NCBI GenBank assembly: GCA_902490305.1 | Contig: CABUDI010000001.1 | Coordinates: forward strand, 62,001-126,000 | Length of the DNA stretch: 64,000 bases | From: an uncultured Collinsella sp. | GTDB lineage: Bacteria > Actinomycetota > Coriobacteriia > Coriobacteriales > Coriobacteriaceae | Direction: 5' to 3' | Notes under the pieces: model-generated | Database searches by the model: none | Seen by the model: only the letters and a program-made list of their open reading frames with translations | Told to the model about the DNA's origin: nothing | Program-made: the position numbers and the translations under genes | In this document: positions 32,199-41,189 of the stretch, piece after piece | How positions within the stretch are numbered: the first letter of the stretch is position 1 | Layout: every line of letters begins with the position of its first letter

Positions 32199-33122
32199 CT
32201 AGCAGGCGGCCATGATGGGGGCAGCAACCTGCTTCTTACGGGAGAGGACGCCCGGCATCCAGACGCCGTCGTGCTCGTCGGCAATGCCCAGGCCCTTCTG
32301 AGCAGCCTCGGTCTCGCCCTCGAGCAGGACCTGCGAGCCCTCCTCCATGATGTCGGTGATGCACAGGACGATGCCGTCGGCGCCCTTCTCGGCGGCGTAG
32401 GCGCGCATGGCCTCGCGAATCTCGTCGATCATGCCGAGTGCACGGGTCTTGTCGACGGTCTCGTACTGGCCGATGAGCAGCTTCTTGCCAGCGGGCTCGA
32501 ACATCTTGATGTCGTTGCCGACCATCTCGGCTGCAGTGAAGGAGCCGGACGGACGGGTGAGGAAGACCTCCATGCCAAACTTGACTGGGTCGACGCCCAC
32601 CTGCTCGCCGAGCTTGGCGGCGACGGCGCGGTCGACATCGGTGGTGGTGGGGCTCTTGAGCATGAGCGTATCGGTCATCATGGCCGAGAGCAGCAGCTTA
32701 GCCTGGACGTCGGAAAGCTCAACGCCGAGCACGCCGGCGAGCTTGGTGACGATGGTGCAGCTGGAGCCCCAGGGCAGGCAGATGTAGTGCAGCGGGCCGG
32801 CGGTCTCGAAGTCGCCGATGCGGTGATGATCGACAACACCAAAGACCGTGGCGTCCTTAAGGCCGGCGACGGACTGGGCAGACTCGTTGTGGTCGGTGAG
32901 GACGACGAGCTGACCGGCCTCGACGGACTCGATCACGCGGGGCTCGGCAATGCCGGCGTCGGCGAGCAACTTGGCGGACTCGGCCGGAAGCTGACCAAGG
33001 GCGCAGGCCTCGTAGGTGTTGCCGGCATACTCAACCTGGTTAAGCAGCTGGGACAGGACGACGGCGCTCATGATGGCGTCGTTATCGGGGTTCTGGTGAC
33101 CAAAGACAAGAACGTTTGCCAT
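32199..33122 (-). CDS. ppaC: Manganese-dependent inorganic pyrophosphatase (family II)
   Basis: This 307-residue DHH-family enzyme hydrolyses pyrophosphate in the cytoplasm. Metal-binding residues are visible in FGHQNPDNDAI (His9, Asp13, Asp15) and VVDHHRIGDF, and the C-terminal substrate site is in SRKKQ near the end. Length and motifs match family II PPases without CBS regulation. It stands alone, with a terminator 20 bp after its stop. Confidence 0.94.
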   Translation of the reverse strand: MANVLVFGHQNPDNDAIMSAVVLSQLLNQVEYAGNTYEACALGQLPAESAKLLADAGIAEPRVIESVEAGQLVVLTDHNESAQSVAGLKDATVFGVVDHHRIGDFETAGPLHYICLPWGSSCTIVTKLAGVLGVELSDVQAKLLLSAMMTDTLMLKSPTTTDVDRAVAAKLGEQVGVDPVKFGMEVFLTRPSGSFTAAEMVGNDIKMFEPAGKKLLIGQYETVDKTRALGMIDEIREAMRAYAAEKGADGIVLCITDIMEEGSQVLLEGETEAAQKGLGIADEHDGVWMPGVLSRKKQVAAPIMAAC

Positions 33123-33259
33123 GGATATCCTCCACTTGATATGTGTACTTGGACGTAGCTATGGTAGCACGCCGATGCCGAGCCTTCGCAGACGGAAGGG
33201 CCACGGCATATTTTGGGGCAGGCATGGGGGCCAAGGCTGTCCCTTTTGCACCATGTTGA

Positions 33260-33278
33260 TGCAAAGTAACCTGTCCCC
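33260..33278 (-). repeat. Dispersed 19-bp repeat, copy 1
   Basis: GGGGACAGGTTACTTTGCA on the minus strand; it differs by one base from 45615-45633 on the plus strand. It overlaps a TTTTGCA/TGCAAA inverted repeat. Confidence 0.65.
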
Positions 33279-33288
33279 CGTGCACCAG

Positions 33289-34242
33289 CTATTTACCGGC
33301 AGCGCGCAGGGCTACGTAGGCGGCACCGATGATGCCGGCGTCGTTTCCGAGCGAAGCGACCTTGATGGGCGTCTCGCGCGAGGCAGAAAGCGCGTACTGC
33401 TTAAAGTGCTCGCGGACCTTGTCGAGGTAGACATCGGCCGAAGCGGAAGCACCGCCGCCGATCAGGAACATCTCGGGGTCAACCACGTTGGCAATAAGCG
33501 CCAGGGCGCGGCCGAGATAGTCGGCCATGGTATCGGCAGCTGCCAGCGCGAGCTTGTCGCCCTCGCGGCAGGCCTGGAACACGTCCTTGGAATCGGAGGG
33601 ACCGGTGAGCTCGATGGGCTCGACGCCTGCCTTCTTGCACTCGGCAAGGTAGTTGCTCACCACGCCGGTGGCGCTGGAATACTGCTCCAGGTGGCCATGT
33701 CCGCCGCAGCCGCAGGTGCGCTCCTCTTCGGGGTTCAGGCACATGTGGCCAATCTCGCCGCCGGCGCCCACAACGCCCGACACCACGTCGCCGTTGACGA
33801 TAACGCCGCCACCCACGCCGGTACCAATGGTGACCATCACCACGTTCTGTACGCCCTTGGCAGAGCCGAGCCAGGCCTCGCCCATGGCAGCGGCGTTGGC
33901 ATCGTTCTCGTACTTAACGACCGCGTCGGGGCAGTGCTCCTGAATGGCAACTCTTAGCTCAGGCAGGTTAATGGCAATGTTGGCCTTGACCTTGGCATCG
34001 CCCGATGCCGGGATGGGACACGGAACTGCCAGGCCAATGCCCGCCACAAAGGCGCGCGGAATCTGGGCCTTGGCGACCACCTGGTCGATAGCCTCGGTCA
34101 CCGCGGCAAAGCCCGCAGCGTCAACGATGGGAGGCGTGGGCACGCTGGCCTTGGCCAGCAGGTTGCCGTCCTCGTCGAACAGGCCCTCCTTAACCGAAGT
34201 GCCGCCGACGTCAATGCCGATGTAGTACTGCTTAGGTTCCAT
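33289..34242 (-). CDS. ROK-family glucokinase
   Basis: This 317-residue kinase phosphorylates glucose (or a related sugar) with ATP. The ATP site YYIGIDVGGTSVK is at residues 6-18, the catalytic region KYENDANAAAMGE near residue 115, GTGVGGGVIVNG near 145, and the ROK zinc motif CGCGGHGHLEQYSSATGV near 180. There is no DNA-binding domain, so it is an enzyme rather than a NagC-type repressor. The start at 34242 matches the conserved N-terminus. Confidence 0.88.
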   Translation of the reverse strand: MEPKQYYIGIDVGGTSVKEGLFDEDGNLLAKASVPTPPIVDAAGFAAVTEAIDQVVAKAQIPRAFVAGIGLAVPCPIPASGDAKVKANIAINLPELRVAIQEHCPDAVVKYENDANAAAMGEAWLGSAKGVQNVVMVTIGTGVGGGVIVNGDVVSGVVGAGGEIGHMCLNPEEERTCGCGGHGHLEQYSSATGVVSNYLAECKKAGVEPIELTGPSDSKDVFQACREGDKLALAAADTMADYLGRALALIANVVDPEMFLIGGGASASADVYLDKVREHFKQYALSASRETPIKVASLGNDAGIIGAAYVALRAAGK

Positions 34243-34296
34243 GGGAGCCCGCCTTTCTCGTTTAAACATTGCCTGTATGGTACCGCTCCCAAGGCA

Positions 34297-34337
34297 AAAA
34301 CCTGCCAAAAAGGGGCAGGTTTGTTTTGGCAGGTTTT
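34297..34337 (+). repeat. CCTGCC/GGCAGG hairpin with TTTGTTTTGGCAGG motif
   Basis: AAAAACCTGCC/GGCAGGTTTGTTTT forms a terminator-like hairpin on the plus strand, though no plus-strand gene precedes it. A related GGTTTGYTTTGGCAGG motif recurs at 38200-38216. Confidence 0.5.
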
Positions 34338-34390
34338 ATCTGGGAAAACGTGAGTGCCCGCTCAACAGGTCGCACAGGGCCTTCGCCAAA

Positions 34391-34426
34391 CAAAAGGGCA
34401 CCGGGAGGCGGAAACTCCCGGCACCT
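34391..34426 (-). terminator. Terminator of the lactose/cellobiose PTS operon
   Basis: GGTGCCGGGAG/CTCCCGGTGCC stem (G-T wobbles), followed by CTTTTG on the minus strand. Confidence 0.75.
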
Positions 34427-34483
34427 GTGAAAGGGACTAAATTGTCTGTTGGAATATGCGGTCCGTCGCGGCGATAACGCCAG

Positions 34484-34816
34484 CTAGGCTTTCAGTGCCT
34501 GCAGCTGCTTGTGGACCTCGATGAGCTCCGTGGCCATAACGCGCATGGTCTCGGTACCTGCCATCTGATCCTCGGCATGCAGCAGAATCAGCGGGGCCTC
34601 GCCGTTACGCTCGCCGTTGGCCTCCTTTTTAAGGAGCCCCATATGGACATCGTGGCCACCGTTGTAAGCCTCGTCGCCCTGCTTAATAAGCTCCTCGGCG
34701 GCGTCAAAATCGCCCTCCTTGGCCTTTTGCACGGCATTGATGTACATGCTCTTGGCAGTACCGACGTAGCTGATGATCTCAAAGCAGGTCATCTGCAGCT
34801 CGTTCATATCCTCCAT
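34484..34816 (-). CDS. PTS lactose/cellobiose-family IIA subunit
   Basis: This helical phosphocarrier, about 110 residues, has the family core (ISYVGTAKSMYINAVQKAKEGDF) and the active histidine in LILLHAEDQMAGTET. It forms a trimer that accepts phosphate from HPr and passes it to IIB. It follows IIB by about ten bases. Starts at 34825 (GTG), 34816 or 34807 are possible; 34816 is chosen because AGGTG lies 6 nt upstream. Confidence 0.9.
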   Translation of the reverse strand: MEDMNELQMTCFEIISYVGTAKSMYINAVQKAKEGDFDAAEELIKQGDEAYNGGHDVHMGLLKKEANGERNGEAPLILLHAEDQMAGTETMRVMATELIEVHKQLQALKA

Positions 34817-34825
34817 GTGCTGCAC

Positions 34826-35128
34826 CTAGCCCATCGCGCTGACGCAGTGGTCAATGATGCCGGCGGCGTTCATGCGGCCGTAGTCGACCATGTTGATGAC
34901 CTCGACCGGAAAACGACCGGCGGCCTCCTTCTCAAAATCGCCCTTGGTGTAGCCAATCTGCGGGCCGAGCAGCAAGATATCGCACTCGTCCAGGTGATCG
35001 TGAGCCTCGTTCATAGGACGGGCCTCGACCTCGATGTCCAGACCGCGGCTTGCGACCTCGGACTGCATCTTCTGGACCAGCAGGCTCGTGGACATGCCGG
35101 CATTGCAGCAAAGCATGATCTTCTTCAT
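34826..35128 (-). CDS. PTS lactose/cellobiose-family IIB subunit
   Basis: This 100-residue cytoplasmic phosphocarrier has the active cysteine (Cys8) in LCCNAGMSTSLLV and the phosphatase-like fold LLLGPQIGYT. It transfers phosphate to the sugar entering through IIC. GGAGG precedes its ATG. It lies 154 bp after IIC, with a GCGGGCACCGG/CCGGCGCCCGC hairpin between (35228-35258), which could tune the ratio of IIC to IIB and IIA mRNA. Confidence 0.92.
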   Translation of the reverse strand: MKKIMLCCNAGMSTSLLVQKMQSEVASRGLDIEVEARPMNEAHDHLDECDILLLGPQIGYTKGDFEKEAAGRFPVEVINMVDYGRMNAAGIIDHCVSAMG

Positions 35129-35227
35129 GGTTTCCTCCTTATTACTGCGCGGCGCGCAGACGACAACTGGTTTTATTCCTTGCGGCTACTGTACCCACCC
35201 CCTGCGTCTTTACGCAGGAGAGGAGCC

Positions 35228-35258
35228 GCGGGCACCGGCACCGCGTACCGGCGCCCGC
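35228..35258 (-). other. Intra-operon stem-loop between IIC and IIB
   Basis: GCGGGCACCGG/CCGGCGCCCGC stem with one bulged pair and a 9-nt loop. There is no T-run; mRNA stabilisation or processing is more likely than termination. Confidence 0.5.
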
Positions 35259-35282
35259 AACAATGGAAGGGAAAACGAACGT

Positions 35283-36635
35283 TTAGGCGTTCTGCTCGGC
35301 AAGGGCCTCCTGCTTGGCGATAGCCTTCTCGGAGATCCTCATAAAGGGCAGATAAACAGCCATGCCGATGACAAGCTCGAGGGCCTGCCACACGCCGGCG
35401 CGCCAGTCAAAGCCCGTGGCAAGCAGGGCGTTAATGACGGGAGGCATGGTCCAAGGCACCTGGGCGATGCAGGGGCTGATGATGCCCGCGCAGGTCAGGC
35501 CGTAGGTGATGCCGATGAACAGGTCGGGAAGAAGCACGAACGGAATCATGAGCGGCAGGTTGTACACGACGGGGTAACCGTAGATGACCGGCTCGTTAAT
35601 GTTAAACAGGCCAGGAACAATAGCCATCTTGGCAACGGTCTTGGAAGCCTTGTTCTTGGAGAACAGGAAGGTATCGAGCAGGAGCATGAGGGTGCAGCCC
35701 GAGCCGCCGATGAGGGCGAAGCTGTTGACGATCTGCATGTTCATGTAGTGATCGGGCTGGATGGTGCCGCCAGCGGCAAAGGTGGCCATGTTGTCGACGA
35801 TGAGCATGGTCAGGATCGGCTCGACGGTAGCGCCAGAGATGGTGGACTGGTGAATACCGACGCAGAACAGCAGGTTCGCAAGAGTGTAGATGAGGATAAC
35901 AGCCCACGGACCGGCGTTCATGATGCTCTTGAGCGGGTTGGAAATGCACGTGGAGATGATGGTGCACAGATCGGTGCCGGCAAACACGGCGAGCAGAGCC
36001 GAGGCAATGGCGAAGATCGAGAGGTTGAGCAGCATCGGGATCATGACGTTAAAGGAGTTGGAGACCGCGGGAGGCACACCCTCGCCCAGCTTGACCTTGA
36101 GCTTCTCGACGCCGGAAATCTTAATGAAGAGCGTAACGGAAAGCAGGGCGATGATAATGGCCGCGAACAGACCGTTGGTACCGGTGTTGGCAGTCGAAAG
36201 GGCGCCCGTGACCTCGGCAGAGGTAATCTTGTCGGTGAGCAGCGGACTCGTGGCGGCAAGCGTGGCGGTGATCTGCTGCGGCATCATGATGACGAAAGCG
36301 GAGATGGCGACGACCACGCAGGCAAGCGGGTTATCGAAGCGCTCGTTCTTAGCGAGGCTGTAGCCAATCAATCCGGCCAAGATAATGGCAGAGACGTTGA
36401 GGGTGCCCAGCGTAATTGCCGAACCCCAGGTCTGAAGGTTGGCAAGGCCCGCTGCATCGAGCGGGAACAGGGGGAACACGACGTTGTTAATAAGAACCGC
36501 GATACCCGCAAGGATATAGAGCGGCGTGATGGTTGCGAAGGCATCGCGCAGGGAACGCAGGTGAACCTGGTTTCCCACCTTCGCAGAGACCTCGGCAAAC
36601 TTGTCGAGGAAGCTCTTTCCGTTGTCACTGGCCAT
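35283..36635 (-). CDS. PTS lactose/cellobiose-family IIC permease
   Basis: This 450-residue permease has eight to ten hydrophobic segments, the conserved GSGCTLMLL, PGLFNINEPVIYGYPVVYN segment and PFVLLP motif of the cellobiose/lactose IIC family. It carries a beta-glucoside (cellobiose, arbutin, salicin or chitobiose) into the cell as the phosphosugar. It lies downstream of the GH1 gene by 120 bp and upstream of IIB and IIA, so all four act as one unit. Confidence 0.93.
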   Translation of the reverse strand: MASDNGKSFLDKFAEVSAKVGNQVHLRSLRDAFATITPLYILAGIAVLINNVVFPLFPLDAAGLANLQTWGSAITLGTLNVSAIILAGLIGYSLAKNERFDNPLACVVVAISAFVIMMPQQITATLAATSPLLTDKITSAEVTGALSTANTGTNGLFAAIIIALLSVTLFIKISGVEKLKVKLGEGVPPAVSNSFNVMIPMLLNLSIFAIASALLAVFAGTDLCTIISTCISNPLKSIMNAGPWAVILIYTLANLLFCVGIHQSTISGATVEPILTMLIVDNMATFAAGGTIQPDHYMNMQIVNSFALIGGSGCTLMLLLDTFLFSKNKASKTVAKMAIVPGLFNINEPVIYGYPVVYNLPLMIPFVLLPDLFIGITYGLTCAGIISPCIAQVPWTMPPVINALLATGFDWRAGVWQALELVIGMAVYLPFMRISEKAIAKQEALAEQNA

Positions 36636-36755
36636 GATTGCTCCTAACTTTCAAATCCGGCCTTTTCCTATGCGCACGGTGGTCTGTCGCCCTCTGCCAC
36701 CAGATGTGCCATGTTTTGCGCGCGGCGGCGCGCGGTCTGGGCGTTTGCTTGGCCG

Positions 36756-38156
36756 CTAGTCAACCACGTGGGTCGTTGCGACCTGTTTGAGCCAGGCTGC
36801 CGACTTCTTAAGGCGGCGCTTGTAACCGTCCATGAGGTCGACCTCGACAAAGCCGTAACGGTTCTTAAAGGCATTCGCCCAAGACCAATTATCGATAACG
36901 GCCCAATAATGGTATCCGCGGCACTTGGCGCCCTCGTCGATGGCCTTGGCCACCCACTCCAGGTGCTGACGTACAAAGTCGACGCGGTAGTCATCCTGGA
37001 TGGTTCCTTCGGCGTCACGGTTCTTGTATTCGTCCATGATGCCGATGCCGTTCTCGGAAACGAACCACTCAAGATCGGGGTAGTTCTTAGCGCAGTCCAT
37101 GCCAAAGTCGTAGAGGCCCTGCGGGTAGATCTCCCAGCCGCGGCTCTCGTTCATAACGGCGTCGGGCCACACGTACTCGTCGGCAAAGTGCGGCAGGCCG
37201 TACTGGTCGACCTTGCTCGCCGGTGCCTGAACACGCGTGGGGTGGTAATAGTTGCAGCCGAGCCAGTCGACAACACCCTGCTTGAGAATCTCTTGGTCGC
37301 CGGCACGGAACGGGAGCTTCACGCCGCCCTCGGCCAAGCTGTCGAGCACGTCGGCAGGAAGCTCGCCCTTGGTAATAAGGTCGAGCCACCAGCGATTGTT
37401 GATGCCGCTGGTCATACGCACGGCCTCGAGGTCTGCCTCGCTGGGGTTCTGCTTGGTGTAGACCGGGGTAAAGCAGTTGATCATGCCGATTTTGGCATCG
37501 GCGCGAATAGCGCCCTCGTCATAGGCCTTACGATAGTTGGCCACGGCCAGCGCATGTGCCAGCGAGATGTGATACTGCACGGTGCGAGCGCGGTTGAAGT
37601 CGTGGAGTTGCGGGAACCACACGCCCTCCTGATAGCGCTGTTCGGGCTCGACGATGGGCTCGTTAAAGGTGAACCAGTACTTAATCTCCTGGCCAAACTC
37701 GTGGAAGGCGACGTCGGCGTAATGCGCGTAAGCCTCGACGACCTCACGGCTCTCCCAGCCGCCACGGTTAAAGAGGTAGGTGGGCATGTCAAAGTGGTAC
37801 AAGTTGACAAACGGCTCCAGGCTGGCCTCGCGAGAGGCGCGGAACAGCTCGTGATACCACGCAGCGCCCTCCTCATTAAGGTTGCCGTCGGCATCGAGCA
37901 GACGGCTCCACTGGATGGAAGTGCGATAGGTATTCAGGCCCAAGTCCTTCAAAATGCGAAAGTCTTCCTGGTACTTGGCCATAAAGTCATTGCCGGCATA
38001 AGAGCCAACGCAGTTGTAGAACGAACCCAGATCCTGGATGGACCAGGTGTCCCACAGGTTCTCGAGCTTGCCGCCCTGGTTCCACTGGCCCTCAGTCTGC
38101 GGGCCGGACATAGCAGCGCCAAAGAAGAAGTCACGGGGCAGCTGATACTGTACCAT
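36756..38156 (-). CDS. GH1 6-phospho-beta-glucosidase
   Basis: This 466-residue family 1 glycosidase hydrolyses imported 6-phospho-beta-glucosides into glucose-6-P and an aglycone or glucose. The acid/base glutamate lies in WFTFNEPIVE and the nucleophile in WFVSENGIG; FFFGAAMSGPQTEG is the N-terminal signature. Phosphate-binding SxxxKxY-like residues near the C-terminus are not certain. It starts with ATG at 38156 (an in-frame TTG lies one codon earlier) and heads the PTS unit, divergent from the GntR gene. Confidence 0.92.
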   Translation of the reverse strand: MVQYQLPRDFFFGAAMSGPQTEGQWNQGGKLENLWDTWSIQDLGSFYNCVGSYAGNDFMAKYQEDFRILKDLGLNTYRTSIQWSRLLDADGNLNEEGAAWYHELFRASREASLEPFVNLYHFDMPTYLFNRGGWESREVVEAYAHYADVAFHEFGQEIKYWFTFNEPIVEPEQRYQEGVWFPQLHDFNRARTVQYHISLAHALAVANYRKAYDEGAIRADAKIGMINCFTPVYTKQNPSEADLEAVRMTSGINNRWWLDLITKGELPADVLDSLAEGGVKLPFRAGDQEILKQGVVDWLGCNYYHPTRVQAPASKVDQYGLPHFADEYVWPDAVMNESRGWEIYPQGLYDFGMDCAKNYPDLEWFVSENGIGIMDEYKNRDAEGTIQDDYRVDFVRQHLEWVAKAIDEGAKCRGYHYWAVIDNWSWANAFKNRYGFVEVDLMDGYKRRLKKSAAWLKQVATTHVVD

Positions 38157-38189
38157 CAAAGTCCTCGCTTTCGTGTTCTAGAGCTTCCG

Positions 38190-38284
38190 GTTGGAGACGG
38201 GTTTGCTTTGGCAGGTTATCCGGCGCGGGCGCGCACCGGTCATACCGATATCCAACCCGCCAAAACAAAACCGTCCCCAAACAG
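38190..38284. repeat. Imperfect palindrome in the bgl-GntR gap
   Basis: GGAGACGGGTTTGCTTTGGCAGGTT and CCGCCAAAACAAAACCGTCCCC are imperfect reverse complements about 26 bp long around a GCGCGGGCGCGC centre. It fits the scattered GGGAC...GTCCC palindromes seen elsewhere. Confidence 0.55.
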
Positions 38285-38417
38285 TACAAGCAAACGCCAA
38301 TGCATCTCGCTTGTTGTCTGTAACTATAGCGCTCTAATTTTATATGTAAAGCGTCTTTTTCATTTTTCTTTATCGGACTTCTTTCATGAAAGCCATATGG
38401 ATGCTTTTTAAGTAGGT

Positions 38418-38432
38418 ATACTTTCTAAGTAT
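38418..38432. promoter_or_regulatory. Palindromic operator in the divergent bgl/GntR region
   Basis: ATACTT-TCT-AAGTAT is a perfect 6-bp-arm palindrome 26 bp before the GntR start. It is a candidate binding site for that GntR protein, controlling itself and the divergent GH1-PTS unit. Confidence 0.6.
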
Positions 38433-38458
38433 CGACGCAAATATGAAGGGAGGATTGC

Positions 38459-39178
38459 ATGATTCCCAAATACGAGGCGATAGCTGCAGATATCCGTCGA
38501 AGCATCGAGGACGGCGCCCTTAAGCCGGGCGATAAGTTGCCCACCGTCGTTGAGTTCTGTGAGCTCTACAGCGTTTCCAAAATCACCGTCAAACGAGCGA
38601 TTGAGCAGATCACCGAGGAAGGCCTTATTACCAGCCGGCGCGGATCGGGCACCTACGTCAAGGACACGGCGGGGCTTCCCGGCCAGGTGTTTTTCCAAGG
38701 CAAGAACGACCGTGCCCAAGGCTTTTCGTACGAGCATCGCGGGGAGAAAGTGACCTCGGTGGTCTACGATTTCTCGATCGTCAATCCGCCGGCAGAGGTT
38801 GCAACCCAGCTGGGAATGGCCGAAGACGACTTTGCCTATCACATCGTGCGCGTACGCGAGGTCGATGGTCAGCCCATCGTTATTGAGTACACCTATATGC
38901 CACTCGAGCTGATTCTGGGTCTTAAGAAAAAAGACCTGTACGCATCGATCTACAGCTTCATCCGCGAGCAGTGCGGACTCAAGATCTCGAGTTTCCACCG
39001 CACCATTCGCGCTGTCGCGGCAACTGAAGAAGAGGCTGAGCGCTTGGATACCAAACCCGGCTCTCCCCTGCTCGAACTCAACCAGATTGGCTTCTTGGAT
39101 AGCGGCACCGCGTTTGAATATTCTGTCTCGCACAACGTAGGCGACCGCTTTGAGCTGCACAACGTAACGCTGGCCTAG
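38459..39178 (+). CDS. GntR/HutC-family regulator of the beta-glucoside unit
   Basis: This 239-residue transcription factor has an N-terminal winged helix (PTVVEFCELYSVSKITVKRAI, wing GSGTYVK) and a C-terminal UTRA domain (EVDGQPIVIEYTYMPLELI). It is divergent from the GH1-IIC-IIB-IIA genes, so it is probably a BglR-type repressor relieved by a phospho-beta-glucoside. The start has AAGGGAGG. manA lies downstream on the same strand but has its own start signals. Confidence 0.9.
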   Translation: MIPKYEAIAADIRRSIEDGALKPGDKLPTVVEFCELYSVSKITVKRAIEQITEEGLITSRRGSGTYVKDTAGLPGQVFFQGKNDRAQGFSYEHRGEKVTSVVYDFSIVNPPAEVATQLGMAEDDFAYHIVRVREVDGQPIVIEYTYMPLELILGLKKKDLYASIYSFIREQCGLKISSFHRTIRAVAATEEEAERLDTKPGSPLLELNQIGFLDSGTAFEYSVSHNVGDRFELHNVTLA

Positions 39179-39250
39179 TTTTGTAATCCGGTGGGTGCTC
39201 GTTTTGAGCTGTCTTACGCGGCACCCGCACAACCTTATGGGAGTATGCAC

Positions 39251-40183
39251 ATGTCCGATTTGATTAAACTCACGCCGATCTTCCACGAGAAGATCTGGGG
39301 CGGCCGCCAGCTGGAGACCGTGTTTGGCTACGACATTCCCGAGGGTCCCATCGGTGAGTGCTGGGCCATCTCGGCCCATCCCAACGGCGACTGCCAGATT
39401 GCTGAGGGACCGTACGCCGGCCACACTCTGTCGTGGCTGTGGGCCGAGCATCGCGAGCTCTTTGGCAGCTGCGAGGGCAAGGAGTTCCCGCTGCTCATTA
39501 AGATTCTGGACGCCAAGGACGACCTTTCGATCCAGATTCACCCCAACGACGAGTACGCCGCCGAGCACGAAAACGGCAGCCTGGGCAAAACCGAGTGCTG
39601 GTATGTGCTGGACTGCGAGCCCGGCGCCACAATCATCGTCGGCCAGCGCGCGCATGATCGCGCCGAGGCCGCACAGATGATCGAGGAAGGCCGTTGGGGC
39701 GACATGCTCAACGTACTGCCGATCCACAAGGGCGACTTTTTCCAGATTGATTCCGGCACTGTGCACGCCATCAAGACCGGCACGCTCATTTTGGAGACGC
39801 AGCAGTCGAGCGACGTGACGTATCGCCTGTACGACTACGACCGTCCCGGCACCGACGGCAAGCTGCGCCCCCTGCACATTGAGCAGAGCCTCGACTGCAT
39901 CGACTTTGGTGCTCAGGCTCCGACCGACGGCACGGTGACCGCGCCCGAGGTCGACGGCGTGACCGAGCTCGAGTCCAACCCCTGCTACACCGTCGATCGC
40001 GTACGCGTCGACGGCAGCAAGACCCTCGACCAGCGCTGGCCCTTCATGTGCCTGTCGATCATCGACGGCGAAGGCACCGTCTGCGGCGACCCCGTCCACA
40101 AGGGAAGCCACCTGCTGGCTCCGAGCACCGTCGGCTCCATCGACCTCGAAGGCAAGATGGAACTGATTGTCAGCCACCTGTAG
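39251..40183 (+). CDS. manA: Class I mannose-6-phosphate isomerase
   Basis: This 310-residue cupin-fold enzyme interconverts mannose-6-P and fructose-6-P. Zinc ligands are visible in IQIHPNDEYA and SGTVHAIKTG, with KTECWYVLDCEPGA between. IWGGRQLETVFG is the N-terminal family signature. The ATG at 39251 has GGGAG 7 nt upstream; an ATG two codons earlier is less well placed. A structured element begins 17 bp after the stop codon. Confidence 0.93.
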   Translation: MSDLIKLTPIFHEKIWGGRQLETVFGYDIPEGPIGECWAISAHPNGDCQIAEGPYAGHTLSWLWAEHRELFGSCEGKEFPLLIKILDAKDDLSIQIHPNDEYAAEHENGSLGKTECWYVLDCEPGATIIVGQRAHDRAEAAQMIEEGRWGDMLNVLPIHKGDFFQIDSGTVHAIKTGTLILETQQSSDVTYRLYDYDRPGTDGKLRPLHIEQSLDCIDFGAQAPTDGTVTAPEVDGVTELESNPCYTVDRVRVDGSKTLDQRWPFMCLSIIDGEGTVCGDPVHKGSHLLAPSTVGSIDLEGKMELIVSHL

Positions 40184-40200
40184 GTCACCGGTCCCCAAGC

Positions 40201-40331
40201 GCTCGCCGGGACGGGGCGCGGGGTTTGATCGCCTGCTCGGACAGTCCCGCTCGAACGGAGAGCACATTAAGTGCTCTCCGGCTCGTGCAGAACTCGCAAT
40301 CGACCAAATCCCGCGCCCCGTCCCGGCGAAC
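40201..40331 (+). repeat. Structured element A (arm-core-arm), 3' of manA
   Basis: Outer arms of 31 bp (40201-40231 and 40301-40331; three mismatches) enclose a core of about 70 nt holding CGGAGAGCAC-ATTAA-GTGCTCTCCG (40256-40280). The core matches element B (42429-42558, opposite strand) at roughly 66 of 76 positions; the arms do not match B but pair with each other. No coding potential. Confidence 0.85.
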
Positions 40332-40363
40332 CTCTGACTAGTTACGACAATCAAAAAGCAACA

Positions 40364-40397
40364 AGGGGCTCTTCCGTTCATCAACGGAAGAGCCCCT
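40364..40397 (-). terminator. Terminator of the nucleotidyltransferase gene
   Basis: AGGGGCTCTTCCGTT/AACGGAAGAGCCCCT, perfect 15-bp stem with a 4-nt loop, followed by TGTTGCTTTTT on the minus strand. A near-identical terminator (AAGGGGCTCCCCCGTT) stands behind pcrA. Confidence 0.9.
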
Positions 40398-40421
40398 GCC
40401 ATACATTACGAATCAAGATGC

Positions 40422-41189
40422 CTACAAATACACTCTTTCGAGAAACGATAACGTGTCCTGAAGCCGCGCCCTTTCCTTACGGTTGGTCTGCCGATTTACA
40501 TACGAAGCAAAGTCCGTAAGAAAATCCTCCGCATCAACCCTCATTTGCCCCGTTAGCTCCAAACGCGCTGAGGACGACAACAAACCGGCAAGTCGAGCAA
40601 CATCTGAACGATGCTTCCGCCGATCTATATCGTTGCAATGACGCCCTTCTTCATAGCTCCTGTTGATATCAATGTGCGCACGCATCTTGAGGGGGATGAT
40701 ATGGAGCGCATCGAGCAACGTGATGCCCTCTACGTTCGTTGCGTTGTCGCGAATAAATTCGTAGTAGCCATCGTCGAGAATAATGGCGGAAAGACTCGAT
40801 ATCGCCCCGTCAAAGGAAAGAGGAGCTACCTCGCTCATTTCGTCTTCGAGCACAAAATCAGGATGTCGGGCAAACAACTCGATTTGACCGGGATAGTCTA
40901 GGGCTCGCCTTGATCCTTTGGGCAAACAGAACCGATAGTAAGTGCACTTTCCATCGCCGACCTTTCCAACCTCGTATCCAGCTGCTTTGATAAATGCCCA
41001 CAATGCAGTGGCAAATTCAACGCCTTCCCCATCAACAATTACGACGACATCCAAATCTTCGGTAGCCCTGAATGAATCACCTTCGCTGTCAAATAGAACG
41101 CTGCAGGCCCCTCCACCAATAAGGACGTAACCACCTTTGCAGCTGCTCATGGCGTCGGCAAATCGCTCTATTCCCCTCACTTTTGGCAT
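40422..41189 (-). CDS. Nucleotidyltransferase, AbiEii-like (candidate toxin)
   Basis: This 255-residue protein has the nucleotidyltransferase signature: a glycine-rich GGYVLIGGGACSVLF near residue 20 followed by RATEDLDVVVIVDGE with the catalytic-type Asp-x-Asp near residues 45-48. Family members include AbiEii-type toxins of type IV toxin-antitoxin systems and housekeeping enzymes. Its start overlaps the upstream regulator-like gene by 13 bases. The region is visibly less GC-rich than its neighbours, which suggests transfer. The toxin role is inferred from gene pairing. Confidence 0.68.
   Translation of the reverse strand: MPKVRGIERFADAMSSCKGGYVLIGGGACSVLFDSEGDSFRATEDLDVVVIVDGEGVEFATALWAFIKAAGYEVGKVGDGKCTYYRFCLPKGSRRALDYPGQIELFARHPDFVLEDEMSEVAPLSFDGAISSLSAIILDDGYYEFIRDNATNVEGITLLDALHIIPLKMRAHIDINRSYEEGRHCNDIDRRKHRSDVARLAGLLSSSARLELTGQMRVDAEDFLTDFASYVNRQTNRKERARLQDTLSFLERVYL

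Noticed and set aside
38408..40402. Long minus-strand open frame
   Set aside because: It spans the opposite strand of the GntR gene, manA and element A; both plus-strand genes are clearly real.
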